From contig JAIWND010000011.1 of NCBI GenBank assembly GCA_025330725.1, forward strand, positions 434,001-498,000: 64,000 nt of DNA. The letters run 5' to 3'. Position 1 is the first letter of the stretch. Every line of letters starts with the position of its first letter. The notes beneath the pieces were generated by a model. That model had not been told where the DNA came from and searched no databases. It was given only the letters and a program-made list of their open reading frames with translations. Below are positions 34,854-46,033 of this stretch, piece by piece. The translations under genes were made by a program, and so were the position numbers. Source of the stretch: Chlamydoabsidia padenii (Eukaryota > Mucoromycota > Mucoromycetes > Mucorales > Cunninghamellaceae).

Positions 34854-37425
34854 ATGACCACCACTCTCGGAACCGCCGTCTCTCTGTCAAGGTAATTAAC
34901 AGCATAAATAAATAAAAAAGCATTCTTTTCACATTTGTTTTTTAATAGTCGTAAACAGTCTCAAAAGAATCGTTTAGAAGACGATGGCGATGAACTCCAA
35001 TATCTGGAAAACGAATTAAGTAAAATGGATGGATTGTCATCAAAGCTGGTAATCTCTATTTGACTCCATGTGACCCTTTTATTAACTGACTGACTTTTTC
35101 TTTATAATTTGATATAGGGTGGTATTCTTGATTCTTTTGACGATCGACTACAGAAACTTGAAACTTCCATTCTACCGATTCACAAGTTGACACAAAACCT
35201 AACAAAACTTGTCAACAGTAAGTACTTTGTCTCTCAATCATCTCTTCTCCATCCCTCACACACACACTCTCTCTCTCTCTTTTATATATAGATATTGACG
35301 CGACTTTGATAGCCACTGATGATATTGTCCAATGTTTGAATCTACCCAGTAAAGAAGAAGGGTTTATACTGAAAGGGTAGGGTTGGAAAAAAGAAGTGGG
35401 TCATGAAACTTACCATACTAACTGTACTATTGTTATTAATGACAAATAGACCTGACGAAAATGACATACTACCTTATTTACAAGCCATGGGTCGACTAAA
35501 GGATGCGGTGGATACAATCGAAAAAAGTCAATTGAAATCATGTGAAAAGGGGACCTTCCAAACGGTAACTGGTTTAAAAAGTAATAAATGGGGCGATCTA
35601 ATACTTGTTTTTTTTTTAATGCAGAAACAACTACTTAAAGCAGGTATGCTACATCTGGAGACACTTTTCCGAAAATGGTTGACTACTGTTAGTTATCCCT
35701 GTGATGTCCATACCATCTTGGAATCAGGCAAGTCAAAAAGTAACACCTAAATAAGAATGGTATACTAATCCATATTATGAATAGATGAAATTATGCCATC
35801 TTCGACTGCGATGCGACAACTCTCTCAACTCGCCACCTATATTGCCACATCGGTCACTGAAATTGGGTATACCGTAGACTTCACTAAACCTTATGCCGAC
35901 ATTAGATCGATCTATATGCAAAAATCATTGGCACCTTTATCTCAATCTGTCCAGTCATCTGAAAAGCATAAGGGTATCTCATATGAAAAAGGATCAAGTG
36001 AATTCTTGAAATATATGGAATGTTTTGTTAAAATGGTCAAGGTAAAATACAATGATGTTTGGGATACATTGACTCACTCACATTTCTTTTGTTTTTTGTT
36101 TTATAGTCTGAATGTGCCTTTTCAAGGAAAATCCTCGGTAATGCCTCACAACGTACCATTGCACTCAAGGCTACCCTTGCTCCTCCCTTGGCTGAATTTG
36201 TTGCTGCTGGTCGTCAATTAGTGGCTATTGCGAAAAGACTCCCTTATAGTGAATCAGTGTTTGTCTTTGATATCTTGGAGAAGTATGAACGTGACTCTAA
36301 ACCTAGTTTGGATATAATCAACAAGGAATACGATTTGGAACTAAAGGAACTGATGGATCTCATACAATCAGTGATAACAACAGCACTCAAAAGCTTCTAT
36401 GACTTTATGGAGGATATTAAGGGCAAACGGGAAACAAATACTATTATCAATATCAGTAATGATGGTACTGTTAATGAAATGACAAGTAACGTAAGTACAC
36501 TATGACTTGACCAAAAGATAACAGATCAAATTCAAATTCTCTCTCTCTCTCTCTTTTAGGCACTCAACTATCTCAAACGTTTGATCATGTGGAGAGATAT
36601 GGTGGAACCGTTATTGATATGTATTGGCGATGGTGGATGGAATCAACCTGTGACTGGACAAGATATCTCCTTTGATAAACTAAAATTCGGCGGATCCTCT
36701 TCTTTAGGTGCGGCTCTATTGCAAAAGTTTTTGGTAGATGCTTTGGATCAACTCTGTATCTCACTTCAAACCAAATCCCGGGGATACAAGAAACCCACTT
36801 TGGCCACCATCTTCTTACTCAACAATTACAACTACATCTTGCGCCAAGTCCGATCACCACCTCTGAATGCTCTCTTTGATGAACATACCGAGGTCAAGTT
36901 TGGGAAACTGGTCAAGAAACAATTGGATGGTTATCAAGAATCTTGGAAACCATGTGTGGAAAACCTAATGGATGTAACCTATGTCCGCGGTGGTACAATC
37001 AAGAACGCTCTTAGTGGCACTGACCGGCAGATGATCAAGGACAAATTTAAGGTAAAAAGCAAGAGGATGTGTAGATTCAAAAAAAGTAACTCATTTTTGT
37101 TACTTTATTTAGAACTTCAATATGGAATTTGATGAAATTTGGCGAACTCAAACTGCTTATGCTATACCCGATCCTGAACTTCGTAACCAGGTGATCCGTG
37201 ATGTAAAAAACGTGATCGTACCAATGTATGGTCGATTTTTAGACAAGTAAGTCAATGCAGTGGGGGAGGAAAAACTATAAAAAGCAAGTTGATTGACATT
37301 ACTCATTATTACTATCATTCAGGTACCAAAGCACAGAATTTACCAAGAACCCAAGCAAATATATAAAGTATGACAAGGAGAAATTGGAACGAATGATCAA
37401 CCATTTATTCGAGCCTACAGCCTAA
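34854..37425 (+). CDS. EXO70: Exocyst complex subunit Exo70
   Basis: Exocyst subunit that tethers secretory vesicles at the plasma membrane, binding PI(4,5)P2 and Rho GTPases through its C-terminus. Eleven exons (34854-34891, 34949-35048, 35118-35217, 35292-35376, 35450-35564, 35625-35727, 35785-36041, 36107-36490, 36560-37051, 37113-37246, 37323-37425) give 636 residues, the usual length. Family blocks include LGGILDSFDDRLQKLETSI, ATIFLLNNYNYILRQVRS and the C-terminal signature NPSKYIKYDKEKLERMINHL. The intron after exon 6 most simply uses a GC-AG boundary (GGCAAGT at 35728). A GT donor 12 nt downstream is also in frame but would leave a 45-nt intron. The gene lies close behind the 7TM gene on the same strand. 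Confidence 0.95.
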
Positions 37426-37484
37426 TCCCCCACTCATATTAGATATAGTTTACCCATCTTCATAATCCCTCCTTTATCCAGTAT

Positions 37485-37490
37485 AATAAA
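37485..37490 (+). terminator. Poly(A) signal AATAAA for Exo70
   Basis: AATAAA lies 60 nt beyond the stop codon, with a second copy just after it. Confidence 0.5.
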
Positions 37491-37654
37491 CAATAAAATA
37501 GTCTTTTGTTAATGATATGTAAAGCCAAGTTTTTTTATTATATATTTATAAAATAAAAGTTAAATGTAAAAGGGAAAGGCTAAAATGTGTGCATGTGAAG
37601 GGGTAGGGGAACAAAAAAAAAAAAGAGAAGGTGAATAATAATAATAATAAATGT

Positions 37655-38074
37655 TTAAAAAAGAGGGAAATCCTCCAGGGAAGTAACAGGCGAAGGTGGT
37701 AAAGTGTTGGTCAATGAAGAATCGAGTCGAGCCAATTCTTCAAAAACATCGTCGTCGTCAAGAATAGTGTCAGTAGTGGTGGTATGTTGTTGATCAGCAG
37801 ACAAGTCATTGTTGGGAATAGGTCCAAAAAGTGCAAAGGTTGATAAAGGTGGTGGTGATTCGGTGGAAGGGTCAAGAGTGGTGGATGAAGATTTACGGTA
37901 AGGGTGATACCGTTGATAGCGAGCCATGGTCGTACGGTTCAAAGGATGCCTGTTGGTGTGGGGCCAGTCGGTTGTGGTGGTGGATTCAAATTGATAATGG
38001 CGGTACTTGCTTGGGTAGTAGTCATGTTCAGAAGACGAGTAAGTTGTATGAGGAATGGTGGAAGAAGGTAGCAA
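37655..38074 (-). CDS. Small Ser/Thr/Tyr-rich protein with acidic tail, unknown
   Basis: An open frame of up to 139 codons. The only internal ATG (MARYQRYHPYRKSSS) would give about 90 residues. The upstream part (TTYSSSEHDYYPSKYRHYQF) is also protein-like, so a first exon upstream may be missing. The C-terminus is DDDDVFEELARLDSSLTN followed by LEDFPLF, acidic with bulky hydrophobics like a short activation or docking motif. No domain was recognised. It converges with Exo70 (tail to tail, about 230 bp apart). Confidence 0.45.
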   Translation of the reverse strand: MLPSSTIPHTTYSSSEHDYYPSKYRHYQFESTTTTDWPHTNRHPLNRTTMARYQRYHPYRKSSSTTLDPSTESPPPLSTFALFGPIPNNDLSADQQHTTTTDTILDDDDVFEELARLDSSLTNTLPPSPVTSLEDFPLF

Positions 38075-38265
38075 AGTGAGATTTACAGTGAAGGTTTAGG
38101 AATGGATAAAGGACAAACAGCCAAGTTGGTCTGTAGTGGACTTCCTTCTCCAGTAATAATAATAAAAAAAAAAAAGGAAAAGTAGAGTAGTTAGGTATAT
38201 ATATATATATAAAGAAGAAGAAATCAACTTTGGTCAAAGGCAAGCCAATGAGAGTTATACGTAAC

Positions 38266-38298
<33 letters not shown>

Positions 38299-38497
38299 AA
38301 GAGAGAGAGAGAGAGAGAGAAACGCGGAATAAAAGAGTTGGTACGACTTTTAACAGCTACATTTTGTGTTTCCAAACCCTGTTGTTTGATTGGCTAACAA
38401 AGGCAGGCGAGTTTTTATTCAAAAACGGAAAACTTCGCCACCTTGAAGACAAAAGAGATACATTCATGTATATATAAAAAAGGGTATCCAAGACGAT

Positions 38498-38503
38498 TTT
38501 ATT
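38498..38503 (-). terminator. Poly(A) signal AATAAA for the GH5 gene
   Basis: AATAAA on the minus strand, about 35 nt after the stop codon. Confidence 0.5.
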
Positions 38504-38537
38504 ACAGTTTATAAACAACAAACTAATTCTACACAGA

Positions 38538-41003
38538 CTATACTATCCATTTGACACCTTTTAGTTCCAATACCATGGTTGTGTTGCCATCGAGTTGATC
38601 TTCTTCAGACCACCACCAATGTAAAAGCCAATAATCCTGATGTGTTTTATGTAATTTCCATTTCCCGCGGGATGCCATGACTTGTGTAGCCTCTTCTGAT
38701 TGTGGCGGAGGGAATCCATGGTTGGGCACATACAATTCGGTGATCTTGGTAGTGACATGATTACCGGGATGGAATTCGTATCTATAGTATGCAGGGGATG
38801 TCTCGGTAGGTGAGGTGAATCTGACCGCAATCGGTGTTCCTGCTGTCATTTGAGGCCGAGGTCGATAAAGACATACCAATTGTCGATGATTGATGCCAAA
38901 AGGTATTGATGCTTCTTGTTCACTACCAATGATGGTCGGTGAAAGTGATTTGATGGTGGACGCTACCGGGCTTTCGATCTCGTTGATGATCGGTTCTAAT
39001 GTCGTCGCCCATTGTGTAGTCCTGATCGCATACTTGTCGGTTTGTTGCTGCTGCTGCCAGATGCTGAGATCTTCTCCATTCCAAAGATCACCCCAAAATG
39101 GATCATTGTCAGGTACATATTGCCAAAGAGTGTAGTTCAATAAACTACTTTCCACAGCATTAAGACTTGCGTCCATTGCCTTGTTTTGAGATGAGCCAGG
39201 TTTGTTGATTTCATTAACAAGAGTTGACATTGTCGAATCGGCAAAGAAGAGAGAGATAAACCAGAGCCATAGTCGCCGCCAAATGGATGATGATGTATTG
39301 GCCAAAGAATCGTCTTTCATATCGTAAGGTATTCCAATTTCACCAAGCAAACAAGGATAATTCCCAATCTGTTCCAACCCTTCTGCACGTATGGTTTCCA
39401 TCTGCTTTATGAAGCATTTCCGAATAGCATTTTCCCCCAAGCAAAGCGCACGAAGAAATCGCAGTGGTCCTGTGCCGTATTTACCCCGATTCAGGTTGAT
39501 AAAGTCAATATTGTAGTTGCACCATTTCTTCTTGACCAAAGTAAGACCATCGTACCAATGGGGCGTGTAGACCAATCGCTGATAAAGAGGATCCTCTCTT
39601 GGTAATTTGGGAGGTTTGTCCAAGATGGGAGGCTGGACAAAGATGATGGCATTCTTATGTACCGACCGAATCTTTCGAATGTACGATGCCAAAAACGCAA
39701 GCCAGTAATCATCAGCAAATCGAGTGGGTTTTTCAGATGTTGGATCAGTGGCAAAATAGTGAGGTGAGAGTAATGTGCCTGTCGTTCTGTCCCACACGCC
39801 ATGTAGTTCCCAAATACAGCCCGCCTTTTTCCAAGACGCACCACGCTTCCACCCAAACGTCATGCATGATTCATCCACTTGTTCTTGACTGAGCCAAGCT
39901 GACGTATCATCACCAGGATCCACGCGGACATCCCCCGTTTTCTTGGGACCAGACCAGATAAAGTCATAATGAGCCACATTGCAAGGTATTCCACTTGCCA
40001 AGAGCATACCCTGGAATGGTGTCGGCATTAATCCCATCTTGAAACTAGTATCGCTGTCGTCCAGTTTATCGAGATCAGGGAATCCAAGATATCCATGGCC
40101 AGGTTCATTCATTGAATCGTATCCTAGTACCACCTCGTCTTCCAGTCCATCTTGTCGAATACGTAGTGATAGCTGTGCAATGGCGTTGAAAAAGTGTGAT
40201 TGGAGATAGTCTTGAATGTTGACTTGGTCGACAATGCATTTTGGTGCAAAGGTCTTGCCGGCAAAGAAGAGTGTGAATAGGGTGGCTGCTGCTAGTCGTT
40301 GATAGTTGGTGTTCCAGATCATTCGCGGGAAGGTTTCCGGCTTGTCGTATGTGTTTTGTACCAGGGCAGCTATGGTGGTGTTAAAGTGGAGAGGGTTTAA
40401 ACCGGCAAGTGTTAAAGTCCAGCCTGGGTGACCTGAACCTCCGCATTGACGAGACCACTATTTTTACAACACCCCAGGAGATAAGACTTAGTATGAGTAA
40501 AGGGATCTATAAAAGTACTAGTATATAAGGGTTAACTTACGGTATCTTGATGAGGGTCAATGAATACTCGAAGTCCATAATATTGACATTTTTTCAAAAG
40601 TGCAATAACATAGTCCAAGTAATCTGTATCGTAGATACCACTGGTTAAAGTAATAAAGAGTTTTTATTAGTACAAGAAAATATTCCCCGGTTTCTTTTTT
40701 TTTTTTTTTTTTTTTTTGGATGACTTACGGTCCTTCATGTTCAATAGCTTCCCAAGTGATCACAAATCGTAACAAGTTAAAGCCAAGTGAAACCAGTCGT
40801 TGAAAATGTAAATCAGCTTCTTCCAAAGGGAATGGTCGTCCGACAAACGTGATCTTCCTATCATAATCTACCCAAAAGCCTTGACGAGAGTGTGAAGGAA
40901 TCCCCACAGGTAACTTGGCGCCACCACCTACGTTGATGCCATGGAAGAGGATGGTGCGATTCGTTTCCTTGTCGATGAAAAAAGGCCCATTTACGTCTAT
41001 CAT
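38538..41003 (-). CDS. GH5 steryl-beta-glucosidase / glucocerebrosidase (EGCrP2/Egh1 type)
   Basis: Glycoside hydrolase family 5 enzyme; characterised fungal relatives hydrolyse ergosteryl glucoside and some glucosylceramide in the vacuole. Three exons (41003-40729, 40640-40541, 40457-38538) give 764 residues, the family length. The N-terminal barrel strand FHGINVGGGAKLPVG and FNLLRFVITWEAIEHEGPG are typical. The acid/base E243 is in SMNEPGHGYLG and the nucleophile E498 in LLGEIGIPYD. A C-terminal beta-sandwich follows (FHPGNHVTTKITELYVPNHG). A hydrophobic segment around WRRLWLWFISLFFA (about 520) may contact membrane. The start chosen is MIDVNGPFFIDKE. No signal peptide is visible, in keeping with the family. 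Confidence 0.93.
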
Positions 41004-41074
41004 TGCCGCCAGATAGATGTGAGAATATAATAAAATGAAAAGAATGGGAAAAGTAAAAAAAGGAAATACTAAAT

Positions 41075-41086
41075 GGCGGGATTCAA
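41075..41086 (-). promoter_or_regulatory. GGCGGGATTCAA element upstream of the GH5 gene
   Basis: Reverse-oriented copy of the recurrent motif, about 70 bp upstream of the start, followed by a GCGGCGC block. Confidence 0.55.
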
Positions 41087-42500
41087 TTAAGCGGCGCTTG
41101 AAATTATAGCATTTCGCACGCCTGATCGATGACTTAATTCATGGGTAAAGGGTCATCACTGTATCACTTTGTATTATGTGCCACGCTTTCCTTTTAAAAA
41201 AAGTACCTTGTAGCCTATTGTATGGATTTTTACCCAAAAAATGCCATCATCTGAACATCATAAGAGTGGAGGTGTCGTAGGGAGTAACACAAAGAAAAAA
41301 AAAACATTGTTTTCTCTTTACAGTAATCTCAGGTTTACCTAGAAGATGCTCCTCTAACCCCATAGCGTAGCAAATGGGCTGTGTGAATGATCAGGACCTG
41401 AAGATCGCACGATTTTAGTGATGTGTCTGCCAATATCCTCTCGAAATCTTTTGGATTATAGATGCAAAGGAATGATACCACCAATCCAAGTTTCCTATTC
41501 AAGTATTCTACATCTATTTCAAAAACAGGTATGCTTACTCTTATCTTTTGTAATTTGATTTAGTCCATCCTTATCACCAATGTTCACTTGCAAGGGAAAA
41601 AAAGGATCGCCGAATTTAAATCCCGCTTGCATGAATTTGTTTTTGTCTACGCACCAAATAGGCCAAAGCATTGAAAGTCAATTTTGTGAGTATATATGCT
41701 TCATAACACCTGATTGTACCATTGTTATGAATGGATGATCAACCAATACAATGTGATCTTTCCATCTCACCGCCTTTCTTTTCTATCAATGAGGTCCTAT
41801 ACAGATACGACAGACATCTTTTTTCATTCAATCCTAATGTTCTACTTGGTATCCAAAAGAGACCATCCACATCTTTCTAATCTTAAAGTATGACTACATG
41901 ACTCTTCTACACTTTTGCAAACAATATGAGTGTAAGTAATGCATTCTCTTTGTGGTGGGACAGTGGATATTATAGATTCTGAGGTTATTGTAAACTTTGA
42001 AGAGGGAGAGAAAGACAGAGAGTGGGGAGAGAGGGGAAATGTTTCTTATGCCTCCTTAAAAGGATAGATAGAGATGCACCAGCTAAACCGAGCATGAATG
42101 GAGATGCATTTCAAGCCCCGCTCCGAGCGGCGGGTGACATTGCATTGATCGCCTCCAAACATTCATAGAACCACCCACACACACATATATACTATAAAGA
42201 TAATTCAAGATAGTGTACTAGCCTGGATAGAAAAGGAGAAATAAAAATCACTTGGTCAGAAATCACAAACAAGAAAGGCACACAACGGTTATGAAAGAGG
42301 AGTTACAATAGGAGAAAAAAAGGGTGGTGTGGAAAAAAAGAAAAAGCAGGAGTTGAAAGGGGATCTTTCATGCAAGAGGGAGAGAGAGAGAGAGAAAGAG
42401 GGCAAGCCTCCGTGGTTCCATAAAAGACAGACCTCTTTAACACTTTTTTCTTTCTTTTTTTTCCCCTTTTTTTTTTCTTTTCACTAGATTGATATAGAAA
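41087..42500. other. Intergenic region, no gene seen
   Basis: Contains motif copies TTTAAATCCCGC next to TTGCATGAA (about 41617-41631) and TTTCAAGCCCCGC (42109-42121), GA-rich sequence (42000-42035) and a pyrimidine-rich leader before the next gene. No conserved coding sequence was seen. Confidence 0.45.
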
Positions 42501-43151
42501 ATGCATTTAACGACCTTTTTTGCTTATTTCACCTTGTTCATTTCCTCGCTTTGTTATGCCCAAATTCCATCAAAAAGTGGGGAATTCAATATCACATCTC
42601 CTTTAGACGATGGCGTTTATGTAGCTGGACAACAATTACCTATTTCCTACGTCATTCTTGACTCTGGATCAAGTAAAGAAAGAAAATACCCTATCCTCAT
42701 ATCAAGTGAGAAACTCATCTTTTTTTTTTTTTTTGCGATGGTTGCATTAGGGCTGAGTTTAAATATTTATTTTCAACCAGCGCCAGGGATCAATAGTACA
42801 GGAACGATCATTGCACAAAACGCTGATGTATCTGAAGTAGCGGGAGCAGTGGTTACCATCAATGGGAAATACTATTGGCAACATACGTACAATTACGCTA
42901 TTCCACCCACGGCACCTCCAGGATCTTATTTTGTCCTTTTCGAATCGGTCAATACCAACACAAACACATCGGTTCCTGTCATCATCCGACCTTATGTCAA
43001 TATGACCACAGTGACAGCTTCTTCTAGTGCTTCTGCTTCTGCTGCTAGTGCTACTGAAAGTACCAATACCAACAAATCAATAGGATGGAATGTACAACCC
43101 TCCCTTTGTGTGTTTTCAATCTCTTTGGTTCTTTCCTCACTCTTGTGGTGA
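42501..43151 (+). CDS. GPI-anchored Kre9/Knh1-like Ser-Thr-rich cell-surface protein
   Basis: Secreted wall-associated protein. The N-terminal signal peptide MHLTTFFAYFTLFISSLCYA is followed by an Ig-like Kre9/Knh1-type fold: FNITSPLDDGVYVAGQQLPI, LSLNIYFQPAPGINSTGTII and YAIPPTAPPGSYFVLFES. A Ser/Ala-rich spacer and a hydrophobic tail (VFSISLVLSSLLW) after a small-residue stretch predict a GPI anchor. Two exons (42501-42672, 42751-43151) give 190 residues. The 78-nt intron has no stop and is a multiple of three, so an unspliced message would add 26 mostly hydrophobic residues; the spliced form fits the fold better. Related proteins act in beta-1,6-glucan assembly, but this member may be structural only. 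Confidence 0.82.
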   Translation: MHLTTFFAYFTLFISSLCYAQIPSKSGEFNITSPLDDGVYVAGQQLPISYVILDSGSSKERKYPILISSEKLIFFFFFAMVALGLSLNIYFQPAPGINSTGTIIAQNADVSEVAGAVVTINGKYYWQHTYNYAIPPTAPPGSYFVLFESVNTNTNTSVPVIIRPYVNMTTVTASSSASASAASATESTNTNKSIGWNVQPSLCVFSISLVLSSLLW

Positions 43152-43315
43152 GCTTGACAAAGTCTAATGATTGATTTTGCTTTTACACACTATAAACTAA
43201 TAGTACATGGTATTTTTTTTTCTTCCCTTCCCTCCTTTATGGTTGTATTTAATTTTCATTTTTTGGCTATGTATTATGTACGATATGGCTCACTATTTGG
43301 ATTCAGGAACATTTT

Positions 43316-43328
43316 TTTCAAATCCCGC
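43316..43328 (+). promoter_or_regulatory. TTTCAAATCCCGC element upstream of the histidine phosphatase
   Basis: About 75-85 bp before the start. A second half-site, GAATTCCCGC, follows 15 bp later. Confidence 0.55.
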
Positions 43329-43400
43329 GTTAGTTGAATTCCCGCAATTTGAATATCCCCCTCCCCAATAAACTTTTTCTCTTTTTCTTTCTCCTAAACA

Positions 43401-44154
43401 ATGTCTTGTACTTTTAATCATCTTCCTTCTCAACTCAAGAATCATTATATCTTGGCCAGACATGGTTATTCCTTGGCCAACCATGATCACCTGATCTGTA
43501 GTAATCCTGATATTGCTATTCCTCCCACGGGCGGTCCATTAGGCACTGGCTATGGTCTTCATGAAAAAGGCAAACATCAAGTCAAAGAGGTGACAAAGAA
43601 ACAACAAAAAAGAAAACTCTAACAATACTCACATTACTCTTTTATAGTCTGCCACCTTGTTAGCTGCCCATCTCTTTCCTAATGGCAAGCACGATGAAGG
43701 CGAACCAGTAAAGATCTTTTGCTCTCCTTTTAAACGCACAGTGGAAACCGCCAACATTATTCAAGAAACGCTCAACACCCTCCATCCAACCCTAGCCATT
43801 GCCGATCCTACACCGAATCTTGCTCTTCGTGAACGCTGGTTTGGTGACTTTGATATGACCGATGATGCCAACTATAATGTGTGCTGGCAAGACGATGCGA
43901 CGGGACCTGACCATGGCGAACACTCGAAACATAATGTGGAAGCGCCTACTGCGGTGTGTGATCGGGCCACACGGTTTATCGTCAACGAGATTGAAGAACG
44001 AATGCAAGGCAAGGTGGTGATCTTGGTCTGTCATGGTGATATCTGTCAAATTGCTGCTACCGCCTTTATGAACATTGATCCTTGGCGTCAACGGGAAATC
44101 AAGCATGTCAATACTGCCGAATGGAGGGATACTTTGGAACTTTTAGATAATTAG
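43401..44154 (+). CDS. Histidine phosphatase (phosphoglycerate-mutase superfamily)
   Basis: Two exons (43401-43589, 43648-44154; donor GTGACA) give 231 residues. The catalytic phospho-acceptor motif LARHGYS (R20, H21, G22) is intact. R93 in SPFKRTVETA, E125 in LRERWFGDF and the second His H192 in LVCHGD complete the active site. The substrate is not evident; similar small fungal enzymes are annotated as probable phosphoglycerate mutases but are mostly phosphatases. No targeting signal is visible. It is convergent with Mtr3. Confidence 0.9.
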
Positions 44155-44394
44155 TTAGTTAGTTAGGCCAGTATATAGATTAGTTAATATAATAATAATA
44201 ATAATAATAATAAAAAAGCTTTGTTTTATTTGTATGTTTGGTAATTAAAAAAAAGTCGGATGTCAAAATCAAAAGAAGTTTATTCGGTATTGCATAATAA
44301 AAAGAGAAGACTAGTTATAGTTGATGATTCTATGCCATGTGGTAAAATGCATGTGTATTCGTATATATATATAGGTGGAAGAAAAAGATGTTGA

Positions 44395-45486
44395 TCAGTT
44401 GAGGGATTCCAGTAAAGCAGAGGACATGACACTATAAATCTTGGAGCAGCCATCAATACACTGTTCCATCGCCTAAACACACACACACACACACACAGAG
44501 AAAAAAAGGGAAATAGAATTATCAGTTTACTATCAACAGACTTCATCCAATCACTTTTACCTTTGATATATTATCAGTCTCCAGTCGTCCAGATTGAAGA
44601 ATATGAGTCACTTCATTCAAAGAAGGCATATATGATAACACCAATGATCCATCTTGTTGTTTTTCTTCAGCGTTAGTACCATCCATCAAGATCGAGTTAC
44701 CAGAAAACACCTATATCATACCCAAAAAAGTTGGTCAATAAAAAGTCAATGAAGAAGAAGAATACTTACAGCAGAGCATGCAGTGACTTGATCCAACATT
44801 TCAATCCCGGCATCAGCCAATGCCACACTAGAAGCAATGATAGCCGCCGCCAAACACGCATTCGTCCCATCATTTTCCAATACATTGATGTAAATATCCA
44901 CAGCTGATTTAGGGATCAGTTCTAATCGTACTGCTGGTGTGAGTGCTTGAATCAGTGTGTGCGAGTATTCTCTTTCTTGTGCATCCTAAACATCACCTTA
45001 TTAGTATACCCACAATCTTTTTCTGTTCCCTTCTTTGCTTACTCGCATATGACCCCGGCGTTTGGCACAGGAGAATGTAGCAAACTTGAATTCACAGTTC
45101 AAAGTACCATGGGGTGAGAATCCAACCTTCTTTAATTGACGAGGACCGTATCTATTGTTAAACAATGTGTGTTAGTTCCTTTTGTCGTCTCCTTTTTTGT
45201 TATTACTTACACAGCACAAACTACTTTGGTATTGCCCATTTCAATATAAGTCGAACCGTTAGCCTGAGTCACTAAACCTGTCTTCATAACTAAGAGAGTG
45301 TGTGTTAGCATACTTTTTATTGAATCAGTCGTTTTCGTGAGACTTACAAATAGGTCGAAGATCATCAACGGTACGATCATCGAGTCGACGATTCTTTTCA
45401 TTTAAAAGATCCTTGGTTGTCTTTGTCGAATTCTTGAAAAGAGGTTGCACACTAAGTTCGGGTCCAGTCACACGTTTTCGATCCAT
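44395..45486 (-). CDS. MTR3: Exosome core subunit Mtr3 (EXOSC6), RNase PH fold
   Basis: Catalytically inert ring subunit of the RNA exosome. Six exons (45486-45348, 45289-45211, 45151-45043, 44985-44770, 44710-44561, 44472-44395) give 256 residues. RNase PH hallmarks are DDRTVDDLRPI, NGSTYIEMGNTKVVCAVYGP, then CAKRRGHMR, REYSHTLIQALTPAVRLELI and ALADAGIEMLD. The GPRQLKKVGF and CEFKFATFS blocks, and the lack of catalytic Asp residues of bacterial RNase PH, point to the Mtr3/EXOSC6 type rather than Rrp41. This choice is probable, not certain. The last intron contains a CA/TG microsatellite directly before exon 6. Confidence 0.88.
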
Positions 45487-45567
45487 GGTAATTATTGAAG
45501 GAAGAAAAGGGAGAAAAAAAAAAAAACTGGTTGGTTTTTTTTTTTTTTTGTTCAAAAAAATCCAATA

Positions 45568-45581
45568 CTTTAAATCCCGCC
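45568..45581 (+). promoter_or_regulatory. CTTTAAATCCCGCC element upstream of Mtr3
   Basis: About 85 bp upstream of the start codon on the opposite strand. Confidence 0.55.
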
Positions 45582-46033
45582 AAGGTCACACCCAACCACA
45601 TATTACAAGTTGACTACAACTGCCATGTGAGCAAGTCCACTTTCTCTTTACCAGTATAATAAAAAAAGGAAAAAAGCCTTTCATTTATTATAGAACCCGT
45701 CAATGCCTAAGAGCAAGACAAGGGTGGTCGAGCAATAGTCAACCGGGTATTCATTCAAATTCCGATTCCTAATCTGGCTTCGGAAATCCAGCATGACCCC
45801 TTTGGTTTTGCCACTGAAGAGGTCCACCACACTGATTCCATGTATAACCCTACCCCCTCACTCTAGAATGATAACCTTTTTTTTCCCCAAAAAAGAGACA
45901 AATCAAACCATCCAAGTCTAGTATATATATAACAAGTATTGGAAAAAAAAAGCATAAGATTTTTATTAGATCAACTATAAAATGGTGTACTATGTATCAA
46001 GGTAAAGGATTGGAGGAGAGCCACACGGCATGT
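45582..46033. other. Mtr3 promoter and Dam1-like 3' region
   Basis: No gene was seen in these 450 bp. Pyrimidine and A-rich tracts only. Confidence 0.4.
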
